The notes: generated by a model from the sequence alone, not told the origin. A stretch of DNA of 64,000 nucleotides from UBA6163 sp031411655 (GCA_031411655.1 JANOBM010000247.1:1-64000), one strand, 5' to 3'; counted from the first letter of the stretch, positions 8,595 through 18,237 are shown. Translations and numbers: made by a program.

Positions 8595-10094
8595 CTATAT
8601 CCGTCCAGGCGACCGAACCCCTTTCCCTTTAACCATCGGGTTTGAATCACCGAACTCTTCCCTTGCCTGTTCCGCAACGCCAAGCAATTCTCTAACCACA
8701 TCCGGATGGTCATTGGCAACGTCGTTCGTTTCGCCGACATCTGCGTCGAGGTCGAAAAGGGATTGGCCGATCTCGGCAACATCGTATTCGGCGGGGATTC
8801 CCCCCGTGCCACCTTGCCGCCCGTGAAGTGTTCGGAAGGTATGAGGAAGGTGCAATTTCCATCGTTCGGATCGCACGGCTTGCAGTGCGGATTCCTCAAA
8901 ATAACAGTAGAAATACTTTCGTGGGGAAGGGACTGATTCGTCGCCAAACAGGAGGGAACGAATATCCAGCCCATCAATGGGGTGATCTGGCAGTTTCGCA
9001 CCGATGAGCGATGCAATCGTTGGTAAGAGATCGATGGTGGAGGCTAGCTTGTCGCATTCAGTTCCCGGAGGGATCGGAGCATTGTTGCCATCTCGGTCGG
9101 TCCATCGCATGATTGTTGGCACGCGGTATCCGCCTTCAAACATGGTGCCTTTCCCCTCGCGAAGCGGACCTGCATGGCCAGCATGGTCACCGTAGGACAG
9201 CCAAGGGCCATTATCGCTCGTAAACACTACAAGCGTTTTCTTGCTAAGGTCCCATTCATCGAGCGTGTCGAGAATCTGCCCGATCGACCAATCCACCTCC
9301 ATCATTACGTCTCCAAAGAGTCCCGCTCCGCTGGCCCCGCGAAACTTCTCGGATACATAAAGCGGCACATGGACCATGGAATGGGGTAGGTACAAAAGAA
9401 ACGGTCGGTCACGATTGTCCTGAATGAAATGAGTGGCACGCTCCGTGTATTGGCGAGTCAGTAGCGATTGATCGTGCGGCTGAACATCGGCATTGATCGT
9501 ATGGGCCGGTTGGTCACCGTGGGCTTCGAGGAGCGGCAATGCGGGCCAATCCGATTTCGCACTCGGATTGGCCTTCAGCTTGGCAACATTGGCGGGATGA
9601 AGTGGCCACATGTCGTTGCTGTAGGGCAAACCGAAGTAGTGATCGAATCCATGGCGCGTTGGCAGGAATTTATCGTGGTGCCCGAGATGCCATTTTCCGA
9701 AGCACGCAGTCGCGTACCCCTGCGATCGGCAAATCTCGGCAATGGTGACTTCGTTTTCGTGGATGCCGATTTTGCTTGTCGGTCCAAGCGCTCCTGAAAT
9801 CCCGACCCGCCGGTGGTAACAGCCCGTCATCAACGCCGCGCGGGATGCTGAGCAAACGGCCGACGAAACAACAAAGTCGGTAAACTTTCGGCCCTCACGC
9901 GCCATCCGGTCGAGGTTTGGCGTAGGGTAAGCGTTTTTTGCGAACGCGTTAATGTCGCCGTACCCCAAGTCGTCGACGAAGACGATGACGATATTCGGCT
10001 GAGAAATTGTATCTACCGCAAATGTGCTAGGGACAGCAAAAGCTCCCCATGCAACGGCCCATGCGACAGCGAGAACAGCGTTTTTTGCCAGCAT
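8595..10094 (-). CDS. Secreted sulfatase (arylsulfatase family)
   Basis: A 499-residue alkaline-phosphatase-fold sulfatase that would hydrolyse sulfate esters outside the cytoplasm, probably on sulfated polysaccharides. The start at 10094 gives a signal peptide (LAVAWAVAWGAFAVPSTFA); the frame continues upstream to 10244 but that extension is not signal-like. The N-terminal metal site IVFVDDLGYGD is present, then C81 in CSASR, the residue converted to formylglycine, followed by FGKWHLG and TSDNGPW. The site has Ala where the common motif has Pro (CxPSR); CxAxR variants are known. No sulfatase-maturating enzyme is nearby. It is divergent from feoA. Confidence 0.92.
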   Translation of the reverse strand: MLAKNAVLAVAWAVAWGAFAVPSTFAVDTISQPNIVIVFVDDLGYGDINAFAKNAYPTPNLDRMAREGRKFTDFVVSSAVCSASRAALMTGCYHRRVGISGALGPTSKIGIHENEVTIAEICRSQGYATACFGKWHLGHHDKFLPTRHGFDHYFGLPYSNDMWPLHPANVAKLKANPSAKSDWPALPLLEAHGDQPAHTINADVQPHDQSLLTRQYTERATHFIQDNRDRPFLLYLPHSMVHVPLYVSEKFRGASGAGLFGDVMMEVDWSIGQILDTLDEWDLSKKTLVVFTSDNGPWLSYGDHAGHAGPLREGKGTMFEGGYRVPTIMRWTDRDGNNAPIPPGTECDKLASTIDLLPTIASLIGAKLPDHPIDGLDIRSLLFGDESVPSPRKYFYCYFEESALQAVRSERWKLHLPHTFRTLHGRQGGTGGIPAEYDVAEIGQSLFDLDADVGETNDVANDHPDVVRELLGVAEQAREEFGDSNPMVKGKGVRSPGRI

Positions 10095-10272
10095 TTTGCT
10101 TTTCACAATGGTCAAGAGGTGGAAGAACCGATCGTACCCGATCCCGTCATTGGCGAGTTGTGACTTGACGAATCTTGTGCGGGTGAAGAAGATGGGGGAA
10201 GGGTGCTGAGACTGATTCTCAATAACGCCATTGCCGGTGCCCACGAACCCTCCGTTTCAAAAGTTGCCCGCC

Positions 10273-10500
10273 ATGCTTACGCTCGACATGCTAACGCCAG
10301 GTCAATCGGCGGAGGTGGTTCGCGTGTCGGGTGCGGATGGCATTGCAGCTCGGCTTCGCGAGATCGGATTTATCCCTGGTGAAGCCGTGAGGTTTCTCCG
10401 GTTTGCACCTTTCGGTGATCCTTTGAAGTGCATGATTCAAGGAAGTCGAATTGCGATTCGCGGGGCGGAAGCAAAACGGGTCGTTGTCGTTCTTAAATAA
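10273..10500 (+). CDS. feoA: Ferrous iron transport protein A
   Basis: A 75-residue SH3-like FeoA protein, the small cytoplasmic partner of the FeoB Fe(II) permease. It shows the family pattern: LTPGQSAEVVRV, RLREIGFIPGEAV, PFGDPLKCMIQGSRIAIRGAEAKRVVV. The ATG at 10273 gives the usual length. A TTG at 10231 would add 14 residues of unrelated sequence. It is followed 47 bases later by feoB and belongs to a feoA-feoB-Cys-rich operon. No Fur box could be identified with confidence in the upstream region. Confidence 0.92.
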   Translation: MLTLDMLTPGQSAEVVRVSGADGIAARLREIGFIPGEAVRFLRFAPFGDPLKCMIQGSRIAIRGAEAKRVVVVLK

Positions 10501-10547
10501 CTGAAGCGTTCTGCCGCACAGCGAATTTTTGTGGCCAAGCCCGTCCC

Positions 10548-12743
10548 ATGGATCAAGCTCCCTATCGTGTTGTGCTGGTCGGAAATCCCAATACGGGAAA
10601 GAGCACGTTGTTTGGTTCGCTGTCGGGAATGTCCGTCCGAACAGGCAATTATGCGGGCGTCACGATTGAGAAAAAGGTTGGGCGGGTCCAGCATCTTCAC
10701 TTTGCAGTGGACATCGTCGACTTGCCGGGGACCTATTCGCTAAGTCCGCGTTCACCGGACGAGTTGGTTGCCGTGGAGGTTCTAACAGGAACCGCGGCGG
10801 GCGAAGCGCCACCGGATCTGATTGTTTGTGTTGTCAACGCGACGCTGCTTCGCCGCAATCTCTTTCTTGTCAGCCAAATATTGGAACTTGGTCGGCCGGT
10901 TTTGGTCACGCTTAACATGATCGATGCCGCACGGTCCCGCAACTTGATCATTGATACTAATCGCCTATCGGAGAATCTCGGCGTTCCGGTCGTTGCGATA
11001 TCGGCGTCGAGGGGTGAGGGGGTGGATATCCTACGCGCTGAGATTGAGAACACGCTGTTGCGCCCGTTGAAACCAGAGGTCGTTGGGCCGCTGCCTCCGA
11101 TGTTTTATGAGATCGTGGAACAAGCTGCGAAGCAGTTAGGCAATTCCGAGAGTGATGCTGGGCATAAGATCGGAAAGTCCGAGCCGACGAGCCATTATCT
11201 TCTTGAACGTGCGATATTGGATGTTGGCGGCGAGTCCGAGCGATTGTTCGTCACGGCCAATGGTAAGGCTGCCCCCATTATTGCCGACGCTCGGTCGAAG
11301 ATCATTGCATCACTAGGTGACCTAAGCGACGTTGAGTGCGAAGCTCGCTATTCATGGGCGAGTAAAAAGCTTGAAGGTGTTCTGTCCGTTAGCGGGCGGA
11401 GCTCGCACCGTGTGACCGACTGGATGGATGGTCTTTTGACCCATCGTCTCTTTGGAATTCTATGCTTCGCAATGACGATGTTTGTGGTTTTTCAGTGCAT
11501 TTATGCCTGGAGTAGTTTGCCGATGGAAATGATCGAGCTTGCGCAGCGTTGGGTCTCGGAGTTGGTGGCGACGATGCTACCGCCTGGTGTACTGCGCAGT
11601 TTGCTTGTGGACGGAGTGATTGGCGGCGTTGGTGGCGTTTTCATCTTCGTGCCACAGATCGCAATGTTGTTTTTGTTTCTTGCGATCCTCGAAGATTGTG
11701 GTTACATGGCTCGAGCCGCGTTCTTGGTTGATCGTGTGATGTCGCTTTTCGGTCTGAGTGGAAAATCCTTTTTACCGCTCATGAGCTCTTTTGCCTGTGC
11801 CGTTCCCGGAGTGATGGCAACCCGGGTCATTGAAAACCGGCGTGATCGACTTGCAACGATCTTCGTGGCGCCCTTCATGAGTTGCTCGGCTCGCTTGCCC
11901 GTTTATCTCCTGCTCATCACCGCTTTTGTTCCGGCGACAAAATTTGCTGGTGGATGGGTGTCGTTGAGTGGTCTTGTCTTGATGGCGATGTATTCGGTTG
12001 GAGTGTTGGTCGCGATCCCGACGGCATGGTTACTGAAACGAACGATCCTTCGTGGCGAGGCATCGCCCTTGTTGCTTGAGCTTCCTGAATACAAATGGCC
12101 AGCGCCGCGGATCGTTTTGTTGCGAGTTTATGAAGCCAGCAAGGCATTTGTTGTTCGCGCCGGAACATTGATTTTTACGGCATCGATCTTGATATGGGCA
12201 GCTGGTTATCTCCCGGGTGACCATTCTCGCCAACATGAATTGCAGACGCTCATCGAATCATCGCAGGACGATTCAGCGGTACAGATGGACTCATGGACAG
12301 CGGAACTTCGTTTTGAAAGTGCGACGCTCTTGGAGCGGTCACTGTTAGGAAAGATGGGACACGCGATCGAACCGCTTGTTAAGCCGTTGGGTTGGGACTG
12401 GCGGATTGGTATCGGCGCAATCGCTAGCTTTCCAGCGAGAGAAGTGATCATCGCGACTTTGGGGACGGTTTATTCTCTCGGTGGTGAAGTCGATGAGCAA
12501 GACGAAGGCTTGATCGATGCCTTACAAAAATCGACGTGGCCTGACGGTAGCCCGGTCTATAATGTACCGGTTGCACTCTCGATCATGGTTTTCTTTGCAC
12601 TTTGTGCGCAGTGTGCAAGTACTCTGATTGTGATGAAGCGAGAGACCAACAGTTGGAAATGGCCGATGATGAGCTTTGCGTATATGACTACGTTGGCATA
12701 CATCGGCGCGTTATTGACGTATCAAATCGGTATGCGATTTTAA
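10548..12743 (+). CDS. feoB: Ferrous iron transporter B (GTPase-permease)
   Basis: A 731-residue inner-membrane Fe(II) transporter. The N-terminal G domain shows G1 GNPNTGKST (12-20), a G2 region near NYAGVTIEKK, G3 VDLPGTYSL and the NMID G4 motif. After a linker, the membrane half carries the gate-type helices and the two conserved Cys-containing segments (SFACAVPGVMATR and FMSCSARLPVY), then GAIASFPAREVII. The length is typical. It lies between feoA and the small Cys-rich membrane gene, which starts 13 bases after the stop. This arrangement is the standard Feo system for iron uptake under reducing conditions. Confidence 0.96.
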   Translation: MDQAPYRVVLVGNPNTGKSTLFGSLSGMSVRTGNYAGVTIEKKVGRVQHLHFAVDIVDLPGTYSLSPRSPDELVAVEVLTGTAAGEAPPDLIVCVVNATLLRRNLFLVSQILELGRPVLVTLNMIDAARSRNLIIDTNRLSENLGVPVVAISASRGEGVDILRAEIENTLLRPLKPEVVGPLPPMFYEIVEQAAKQLGNSESDAGHKIGKSEPTSHYLLERAILDVGGESERLFVTANGKAAPIIADARSKIIASLGDLSDVECEARYSWASKKLEGVLSVSGRSSHRVTDWMDGLLTHRLFGILCFAMTMFVVFQCIYAWSSLPMEMIELAQRWVSELVATMLPPGVLRSLLVDGVIGGVGGVFIFVPQIAMLFLFLAILEDCGYMARAAFLVDRVMSLFGLSGKSFLPLMSSFACAVPGVMATRVIENRRDRLATIFVAPFMSCSARLPVYLLLITAFVPATKFAGGWVSLSGLVLMAMYSVGVLVAIPTAWLLKRTILRGEASPLLLELPEYKWPAPRIVLLRVYEASKAFVVRAGTLIFTASILIWAAGYLPGDHSRQHELQTLIESSQDDSAVQMDSWTAELRFESATLLERSLLGKMGHAIEPLVKPLGWDWRIGIGAIASFPAREVIIATLGTVYSLGGEVDEQDEGLIDALQKSTWPDGSPVYNVPVALSIMVFFALCAQCASTLIVMKRETNSWKWPMMSFAYMTTLAYIGALLTYQIGMRF

Positions 12744-12756
12744 GGAGGGCCGAGCG

Positions 12757-12954
12757 GTGCAAGTATTGATTGCCACAATCGTCGTCCTGTTTGCGGCTTG
12801 GTCGCTTGGCCGTCGAATCTTTCGAACCGTCCGGTCAGCGACTGGTTCCGCTCCTTATGCATCACCCTGTGGGCAATGTGGCCAGTGCGCAAACGCAAAG
12901 TCGGCCACTGAAGGTAAAACGTTGATCAGCATTTCATCGGTAACGAAACACTGA
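12757..12954 (+). CDS. FeoB-associated Cys-rich membrane protein
   Basis: A 65-residue protein with one N-terminal membrane helix (VLIATIVVLFAAWSLG) and a cluster CGQCGQC followed by another Cys-free tail. This matches the small FeoB-associated Cys-rich proteins that often follow feoB and are thought to help iron handling at the membrane. It starts at GTG 12757, supported by GGAGG at 12745-12749, seven bases upstream. It ends 8 bases before the stop of the convergent ndk gene. Confidence 0.85.
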   Translation: MQVLIATIVVLFAAWSLGRRIFRTVRSATGSAPYASPCGQCGQCANAKSATEGKTLISISSVTKH

Positions 12955-12962
12955 ATGCGCAG

Positions 12963-13427
12963 TTACTCGTCGGCTGCCTGTAGCATCGGCGCGATGATGG
13001 GCTCGTAGTCGCAGAACTCTGCCTTGGAGAAGTAAAGACCGAGTTCACGGGCGGCAGCTTCCTCGCCATCGGACGCATGCACAAGATTCATCTGCCGGCT
13101 GATGCTATAGTCTCCGCGAATGGTACCGGGTGCCGCTTTCAGGCCGCTTGTCGCTCCCAGCATGTTCCGGATCACCGTAATGGCTTCAAGGCCTTCGATC
13201 GCCAGCGCTACCACAGGTGCACTGGTAATGAACTCTTCGAGACCCTTATAAAACGGCTTGCTGACGTGTTCGGCGTAGTGCTTTTGAGAAAGTTCTGGGG
13301 TCACACGAATCAGTTTCATCGCGACAATTCGCAAGCCCTTGGCTTCAAATCGCGAGATCATTTCTCCGACGAGGCGACGCTCAACGCAGTCGGGTTTCAA
13401 AAGAACGAGAGAACGTTGCATGGACAT
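12963..13427 (-). CDS. ndk: Nucleoside diphosphate kinase
   Basis: A 154-residue enzyme that moves the gamma phosphate from ATP to nucleoside diphosphates to balance NTP pools. Family motifs are LVLLKPDCVERRLVGE at the start, HYAEH with the KPFY segment, RNMLGAT, GTIRGDY, and the phosphohistidine H117 in NLVHASDG. The length is slightly longer than the usual 140-150. The ATG at 13427 has GGAG six bases upstream; a second ATG at 13421 is possible. It is transcribed toward the feo operon. Confidence 0.96.
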   Translation of the reverse strand: MSMQRSLVLLKPDCVERRLVGEMISRFEAKGLRIVAMKLIRVTPELSQKHYAEHVSKPFYKGLEEFITSAPVVALAIEGLEAITVIRNMLGATSGLKAAPGTIRGDYSISRQMNLVHASDGEEAAARELGLYFSKAEFCDYEPIIAPMLQAADE

Positions 13428-13507
13428 GGTGGCTCCGGAGACACTTGGAAAAGCGAAATTATGAACGGAATCACCAAGCTGGCAAGGATAGGACGCCTTC
13501 GCGATCG

Positions 13508-14227
13508 TTAACGGCCAGTAGCGGGTAAGCGGCGGGGGAAGTTTTTCGTCGCCCCCGAATGAGGCGCCACCGAGACACTACCCGGTCCAAAGGAAATGGG
13601 CTTGAGGAAGGTGCGTGCGTTCCGGCGAGCTTCTTCAATATCCGATGGAGACGAAGGCTCCGTTTTTGGTGCAGGTAGCTCTTCGGGATCATCGTCCACA
13701 GCAGGGACGGGCAGACGCTCGGTGTCGGTACGAATGCCTGGCTTTGCCGGTGTGGTTTGTCGAGATTCTATCGGCGGAACATCACCAGGAGGTCGTAGGT
13801 CTGGTCCGCTATCGTCGACTGGTTGAAAGGGACGAGCCGGTACACCGGGCAACCCTGAGGTTCCCTCTTGAATGATCACAGACGAACCGCTTCCAGTCCA
13901 TTCGGGCGACGGATACTGACGGATTGCATTGATATGGGGATGAGCGTCACAGTGATCACACGGAAGCTGACTGCCTGAGCCAAAACTCCCACTGCGCGCC
14001 GAATGGTGGTGAGACGCGGGCTGATAGATTGCGTGTTGAGACGCAAAACTGTAGGGCGGTAGGTTTTCGCCCAATTGGTAGCAATCTTCTGCGCATGCAT
14101 GGTAGCCATCTGACCATCCGTACCCGATGAGTCTGCCAAAACGATCGAGGCTTTCGCCAGACAGTGCGGGCACAGAGCCACAAACCAGCAATGAGCTGAT
14201 CGACAGTAGTTTAGTGAATGCCTTCAT
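13508..14227 (-). CDS. Hypothetical secreted Pro-rich protein
   Basis: A 239-residue protein I do not recognise. The N-terminus is a signal peptide (LLSISSLLVCGSVPALSG). Next come a Cys/His-containing region (YHACAEDCYQLG, CDHCDAH) and a long low-complexity Pro/Ser/Asp-rich half with many charged residues, probably disordered. The composition is like planctomycete envelope or extracellular proteins. No catalytic motif is visible. It is on the same strand as ndk, 80 bases upstream of it, and 195 bases downstream of flgK. Confidence 0.7.
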   Translation of the reverse strand: MKAFTKLLSISSLLVCGSVPALSGESLDRFGRLIGYGWSDGYHACAEDCYQLGENLPPYSFASQHAIYQPASHHHSARSGSFGSGSQLPCDHCDAHPHINAIRQYPSPEWTGSGSSVIIQEGTSGLPGVPARPFQPVDDSGPDLRPPGDVPPIESRQTTPAKPGIRTDTERLPVPAVDDDPEELPAPKTEPSSPSDIEEARRNARTFLKPISFGPGSVSVAPHSGATKNFPRRLPATGR

Positions 14228-14422
14228 CGCAATCGGCTCGTTCCATCCCTGGGCGACTCATACCATTTGACCTCTTCGATCATCGGCTTGAGGGATCGCT
14301 GCCGAGCGATTTCATCGATGCCTTTGGCGATTGGTTATGAATTAGCGAACGATCGTGGCAAAGGTAGCGGTTATGCCACTGACAGAAGCACTTCAAGAGG
14401 TTGCGCGAGCATTCCGTTGTGA

Positions 14423-16108
14423 CTAGAGGTTCACGAGAATGTCAAGCATTTCGCTCGCGACCGAGATCACTCGTGACGACGCTTGGAAGGCGCGATTGTA
14501 CGTAATCAAACGGATCGATTCTTCGTCGATGTTTACACCGGTGATCGCTAAGTGCTGGCTTTGAAGGGTCTGGTAATAATTATCAGCTCCGTCGGTAATG
14601 CTTCGTTGAAGACTGACCTGTTGCCCCAAAACGGCCACTTTCGCATCGAAGATGTCGCGGACCGATTGATTGTCAAGCGAAGCGATGGGACGGTCAACGA
14701 TGTCAACCAGTTTCGTAAGTGTGTCGGTGTCCTTGCCAATGCCTGTTTTACTTACGGCAAGAAAGTCGCTGCTGCCGTTGAGTGTCTGATTGACGTCGAT
14801 GTCGATCGCACCCCCGCCGGTAAAGAATGTATTGATCCCCGCCGCTGAGATCAGACCGCTGGTGTCCTGGCCAAAGACGAACGACAACTGGGACTCTGAC
14901 GTGATAGAGAGCTGGCCTTCGGAATTGACCGTTGCAGAAAGCCCCTCAATTGCATCGATATCTGCGGCGACGCTTTCCAAGGTCGAATCGCCAACTTGAT
15001 TGAGCGCGCGGACGGCAATGTTGTGCTTGCTCACAACAGCTCCAGCCTTGTCGAGAACGCTGATTTCGAAGCTGCCATTACTGGGAGCAAACGGAAGTCC
15101 AGCACTGCGAAGCGGTACACCCGTTTCACCCGGATTCGTTCCTGCGACGCTGGTGAATCCCGTTCGTCCTTGGCCTTGAGAGTGAACTTCGTTGACGGCG
15201 CGAATGAGTCCTGTTGCAATCTCATCCAGGTCTTTTAGGAATCCCCCGAATATCTCGTCTCTCGCTTGAACGATGGCACCGAAGACGCCGCCTTTACCCG
15301 CGAGGGCGGAATCGGTGTCGCGAATTCTGACTTCGAAGCCCCCGGTATCCTCGCTGAACGCAGTAAAGACTTCGCGATAATTGCCGTCGGAAACGAGATA
15401 GTCGCCACCCGAGAAGACTGCGATCGCACCGCTGGGTTGCTCTTGAATGTTGATGTCGATTAACTTCGCGAGTTCATCGAGGGCAGCGTATCGTTGCTCT
15501 CGTAGTCCGCTCGCATCGCTTCCTAATACGCCACCGCCTTCAACCGTCGAAACTTGAACATTAAGGTCGGCGATGCGCTGAAGCTGACGATTGATTTGAG
15601 TGCTTGCCCCCTTCAGTTCGTCGTTGAACTCCAACTGACGACTCTGAGCGGATTGGAACGTCGTTCGTATCGATCGTGCGAGATCTTCGCCTTGTAAGAT
15701 GACAAATTCTCGAAGGGATTTGTCAGCAGGTTGGGTCGACAGATCATGAATCGCGTTATTGAATTTAGTCAGTTGCCCAGGAATGCCGCCCCCATCGAGC
15801 GTTCCAACCAAATCTTCCAATTGATTGTAAGCACGGCCGAGCGTGTCGCCCGCCGAAACCGCATTGCTCGCTTGAAACAGCCGTTCGATAAGTGCCTTAT
15901 CGATGGTCTGGACAACGCCTGTGGTACGCACACCGTGACCAAGGATCAGTCCGCCTTCTCGCGACGCGATCGAAGGGGTGAGTTCCAAGCGTTGGCGGAT
16001 GTAGCCAGGAGTGCCTGAGTTAGCAATGTTATTGCCAACGACTTGCAGTCCGACCTGTGAAGCTTGAAGCCCAGTGCTGGCTTGCTGAATGGCACCAAAC
16101 AGACTCAT
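14423..16108 (-). CDS. flgK: Flagellar hook-associated protein 1
   Basis: A 561-residue FlgK, the first junction protein between flagellar hook and filament. The N-terminus (LFGAIQQASTGLQASQVGLQVVGNNIANSGTPGYIRQR, read in pieces) carries the rod/hook family helix and the NNIANxxTPGYxRQR signature. The C-terminus (SIRLITYNRAFQASSRVISVASEMLDILVNL, read in pieces) is the matching helix that pairs with it. The middle is variable, as usual. No other flagellar gene is adjacent, so flagellar genes must be dispersed in this genome. It is exported by the flagellar type III apparatus and therefore has no signal peptide. Confidence 0.94.
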   Translation of the reverse strand: MSLFGAIQQASTGLQASQVGLQVVGNNIANSGTPGYIRQRLELTPSIASREGGLILGHGVRTTGVVQTIDKALIERLFQASNAVSAGDTLGRAYNQLEDLVGTLDGGGIPGQLTKFNNAIHDLSTQPADKSLREFVILQGEDLARSIRTTFQSAQSRQLEFNDELKGASTQINRQLQRIADLNVQVSTVEGGGVLGSDASGLREQRYAALDELAKLIDINIQEQPSGAIAVFSGGDYLVSDGNYREVFTAFSEDTGGFEVRIRDTDSALAGKGGVFGAIVQARDEIFGGFLKDLDEIATGLIRAVNEVHSQGQGRTGFTSVAGTNPGETGVPLRSAGLPFAPSNGSFEISVLDKAGAVVSKHNIAVRALNQVGDSTLESVAADIDAIEGLSATVNSEGQLSITSESQLSFVFGQDTSGLISAAGINTFFTGGGAIDIDVNQTLNGSSDFLAVSKTGIGKDTDTLTKLVDIVDRPIASLDNQSVRDIFDAKVAVLGQQVSLQRSITDGADNYYQTLQSQHLAITGVNIDEESIRLITYNRAFQASSRVISVASEMLDILVNL

Positions 16109-16189
16109 TGCGATCGTCCATTACGAACTCAGAACATGAGTCGTATCGACCGTCACAAGCCGGAGAATTCAACTAAACCGAATTCATTA

Positions 16190-16864
16190 TCAGAACCCGT
16201 CGTAATGCCCATGGTGGTGGTAGTAATGACGACCCGACTGGATGTGGTAAACCGCTGGCGGTTGGTAATGTGGAACGACCACTCGTTCCTCAACGTAAAC
16301 TGGGCCTTGCTGGACCACGACGGGAGAGGGCTGCACAACTACCGGTGCTCCTCCTACCCTTGCAGACTGCATTGACGAGATAACGATGTCGCTGACGCCT
16401 TGTTGGTGCATCGCGATAATGTCGGAGACTTGCAGTTGACGTTGGACACCGCGAGATTGGATTTGGTTGATGACTACCGAATCGCTGAGACCACTGCGGC
16501 ACATGGTAATCACGTCACTAATCGAAACAGCGGACTGTACCTGCACGTATTGTTGCTGTTGTTGGGCGTAAACTCGTTGCTGATTGTAATGATACTGTCT
16601 CTGCCGCTGCGCGGTCATTTCCTTATCACGAGCATTGCCGAGCACTGCACCGCTAACGGCCCCAATCGCTCCGCCAATGGCAGCTCCTGCGCCCGCTTTA
16701 TCATTGTGGTCTCCAATCAGACCGCCGACAACCGCACCGCCAAGTCCGCCAAGCACGGCACCGCGTTGGGTATTTTGAGCCGATGCGAGCTGAGTCGTCG
16801 TTGTTACCACGACGCAGCTTAAAGATAAAATCGAGAGATACCGGCGAATGCTGTTACGTTTCAT
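16190..16864 (-). CDS. Glycine-zipper envelope protein
   Basis: A 224-residue exported protein. The start at 16864 gives a signal peptide (ILSLSCVVVTTTTQLASA) and has GGAAAT upstream; the frame extends to 16969 without support. Residues after the signal form a glycine zipper (GAVLGGLGGAVVGGLIG and AIGGAIGAVSGAVLG), found in outer-membrane-associated or pore-like proteins. A Gln/Tyr-rich stretch follows, then two similar segments containing ISDVITMCRSGLSDSVV and VSDIIAMHQQGVSDIVI, which look like an internal duplication. The tail is His-rich (HYYHHHGHY). Function unknown; an envelope stabiliser is a guess. Confidence 0.75.
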   Translation of the reverse strand: MKRNSIRRYLSILSLSCVVVTTTTQLASAQNTQRGAVLGGLGGAVVGGLIGDHNDKAGAGAAIGGAIGAVSGAVLGNARDKEMTAQRQRQYHYNQQRVYAQQQQQYVQVQSAVSISDVITMCRSGLSDSVVINQIQSRGVQRQLQVSDIIAMHQQGVSDIVISSMQSARVGGAPVVVQPSPVVVQQGPVYVEERVVVPHYQPPAVYHIQSGRHYYHHHGHYDGF

Positions 16865-17008
16865 GGCAGTGGATTTCCAAATCGAAGGAGACAGACACTT
16901 TCGTGTGTCTTTTCGTTTCATCGGCAAATCCATCTGATAAGGCACAGACTGTTTCAGTAGCAAGCGCAATCTCTTGATTCCATCGCGCCGGATTTTCGGG
17001 CGTCGCCT

Positions 17009-17476
17009 TCAATCTGGGGGTGGAGAAGTTGTCCGAAACGTCTCGATCGCGTGGAAAAAATCCCGGGAGTCCTCAAATTCGTGGTAAACGCTGGCAAACC
17101 GAATGTAGGCCACTTCATCGGTGCCAGCCAAGTGTCTCATCACAATCTCCCCAATTCTCGCTGTCGGAACCTCAATCTCCCAGCTGCCATAAACTTCTGA
17201 CTCAACTTCTTGGACGAGGTTTTCAATTTGTTGGCTACTGATAGGGCGTTTACTACAGGCGCGTTCAATTCCGCGGCGAATTTTTTCTCGATCAAGCGGT
17301 TCCCGGGTTTGATCGCGTTTGACAACTCGAATGCTTGCTTCTTCAAGGCGTTCCAGCGTTGTAAACTTTCGATGGCAGCTTCCGCAGGCTCGTTTTCGGC
17401 GAACGACATACCCGTCCTCCGTCGTGCGAGTGTCAAGCACGCGGTCGTTGTCGACGTGGCAATAAGGACATCGCAT
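17009..17476 (-). CDS. nrdR: Transcriptional repressor NrdR
   Basis: A 155-residue NrdR that represses ribonucleotide reductase genes according to dNTP/ATP state. The N-terminal zinc ribbon is visible (C3, C6, C31, C34: MRCPYC and CGSCHRKFTT). An ATP-cone domain follows, with VVKRDQTREPLDREKIRRGI and AYIRFASVYHEF near the end. I chose the ATG at 17476 because family proteins begin MRCPYC; the open frame up to 17629 adds 51 residues with no family match. The tail beyond ETFRTT is short and variable. No nrd gene lies in this window, so no NrdR box target can be assigned here. Confidence 0.95.
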   Translation of the reverse strand: MRCPYCHVDNDRVLDTRTTEDGYVVRRKRACGSCHRKFTTLERLEEASIRVVKRDQTREPLDREKIRRGIERACSKRPISSQQIENLVQEVESEVYGSWEIEVPTARIGEIVMRHLAGTDEVAYIRFASVYHEFEDSRDFFHAIETFRTTSPPPD

Positions 17477-17776
17477 AAAATTTTTTGGGTCGGCGCGTGA
17501 GAGGTCTTGTTCATGGCACGGCAAAAATGAACCGATCGGTGGCTTCTTGCCGCCAAACCGATATGTTAGACGGGAGAGGTTGTATCGCACACCGCCTACC
17601 TTGGTCATTATGATCAAAAGTGTGTCCATGTGCTGGCGATCGGTGCCAGGGGATGTCTGGGCTAACGATTCATAGGTAGTGAATCATAGGTAGGGGGTAC
17701 GCCGGCAATCGGAAAGCGTTAGTAGGCAATCATCCATTTTTTGAGTTCCCTAATCGTTACTTGAGTGTTGCTTCTC

Positions 17777-18160
17777 ATGTCTCAATGGTTTGTCCAAGAA
17801 GAAGATGACGCGGAACCGCTTGGACCATTTACGCCGTCTGAACTGCTGGCGCTGGTTCGTCGCGGGACGGTTACCCGTGAGACGAAATTGCGAAAGGACG
17901 ACTCGCCGTGGTTCTTGGCGGTTGATGTAGGTGGGTTGTTCGAAGCAGCGGTGCGACCCACGATCATATTGCATTGCCCAGGGTGCAATTCTGTTATTCC
18001 TGAGCCACCTTGTATGTGCCCACAATGTGGTCGGCAGGTCGAAACCGCTCGTCGAGAAAAAGTGGAGAACCGTATCCAATCGCCGGCCGAATATGCCCGC
18101 CAGAACGGAATTGGTGCTTCCATGCAGAGTTGGCTGAGCAAGGTGAAGCGAAAAAGCTGA
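17777..18160 (+). CDS. GYF_2/DUF4339-type protein with zinc ribbon
   Basis: A 127-residue cytoplasmic protein. The first 55 residues resemble the GYF_2 domain (W-F-V, GPFTPSELLALVRRGTVTRETKLRKDD, PWFLA), a small protein-interaction fold. It is followed by a four-cysteine zinc ribbon (CPGC and CPQCG) and a basic C-terminus (SKVKRKS). The ATG at 17777 begins exactly at the domain; upstream GTG and TTG codons at 17765-17770 are in frame but less likely. A strong bidirectional hairpin terminator lies just downstream. Function unknown. Confidence 0.75.
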   Translation: MSQWFVQEEDDAEPLGPFTPSELLALVRRGTVTRETKLRKDDSPWFLAVDVGGLFEAAVRPTIILHCPGCNSVIPEPPCMCPQCGRQVETARREKVENRIQSPAEYARQNGIGASMQSWLSKVKRKS

Positions 18161-18198
18161 ACTTCGCCTTAGCGATTCTCATTGCGCCATTCAAACGA

Positions 18199-18237
18199 AC
18201 AAAGCCGACAAGTTGCCTATGAACTTGTCGGCTTTGT
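18199..18237. terminator. Bidirectional intrinsic terminator
   Basis: A perfect 16-base inverted repeat: arm 18199-18214, loop GCCTATG (18215-18221), arm 18222-18237. It is followed on the plus strand by GTTTTGTC. It lies between the convergent GYF_2-type gene and the outer-membrane protein gene and fits termination of both. Confidence 0.85.
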
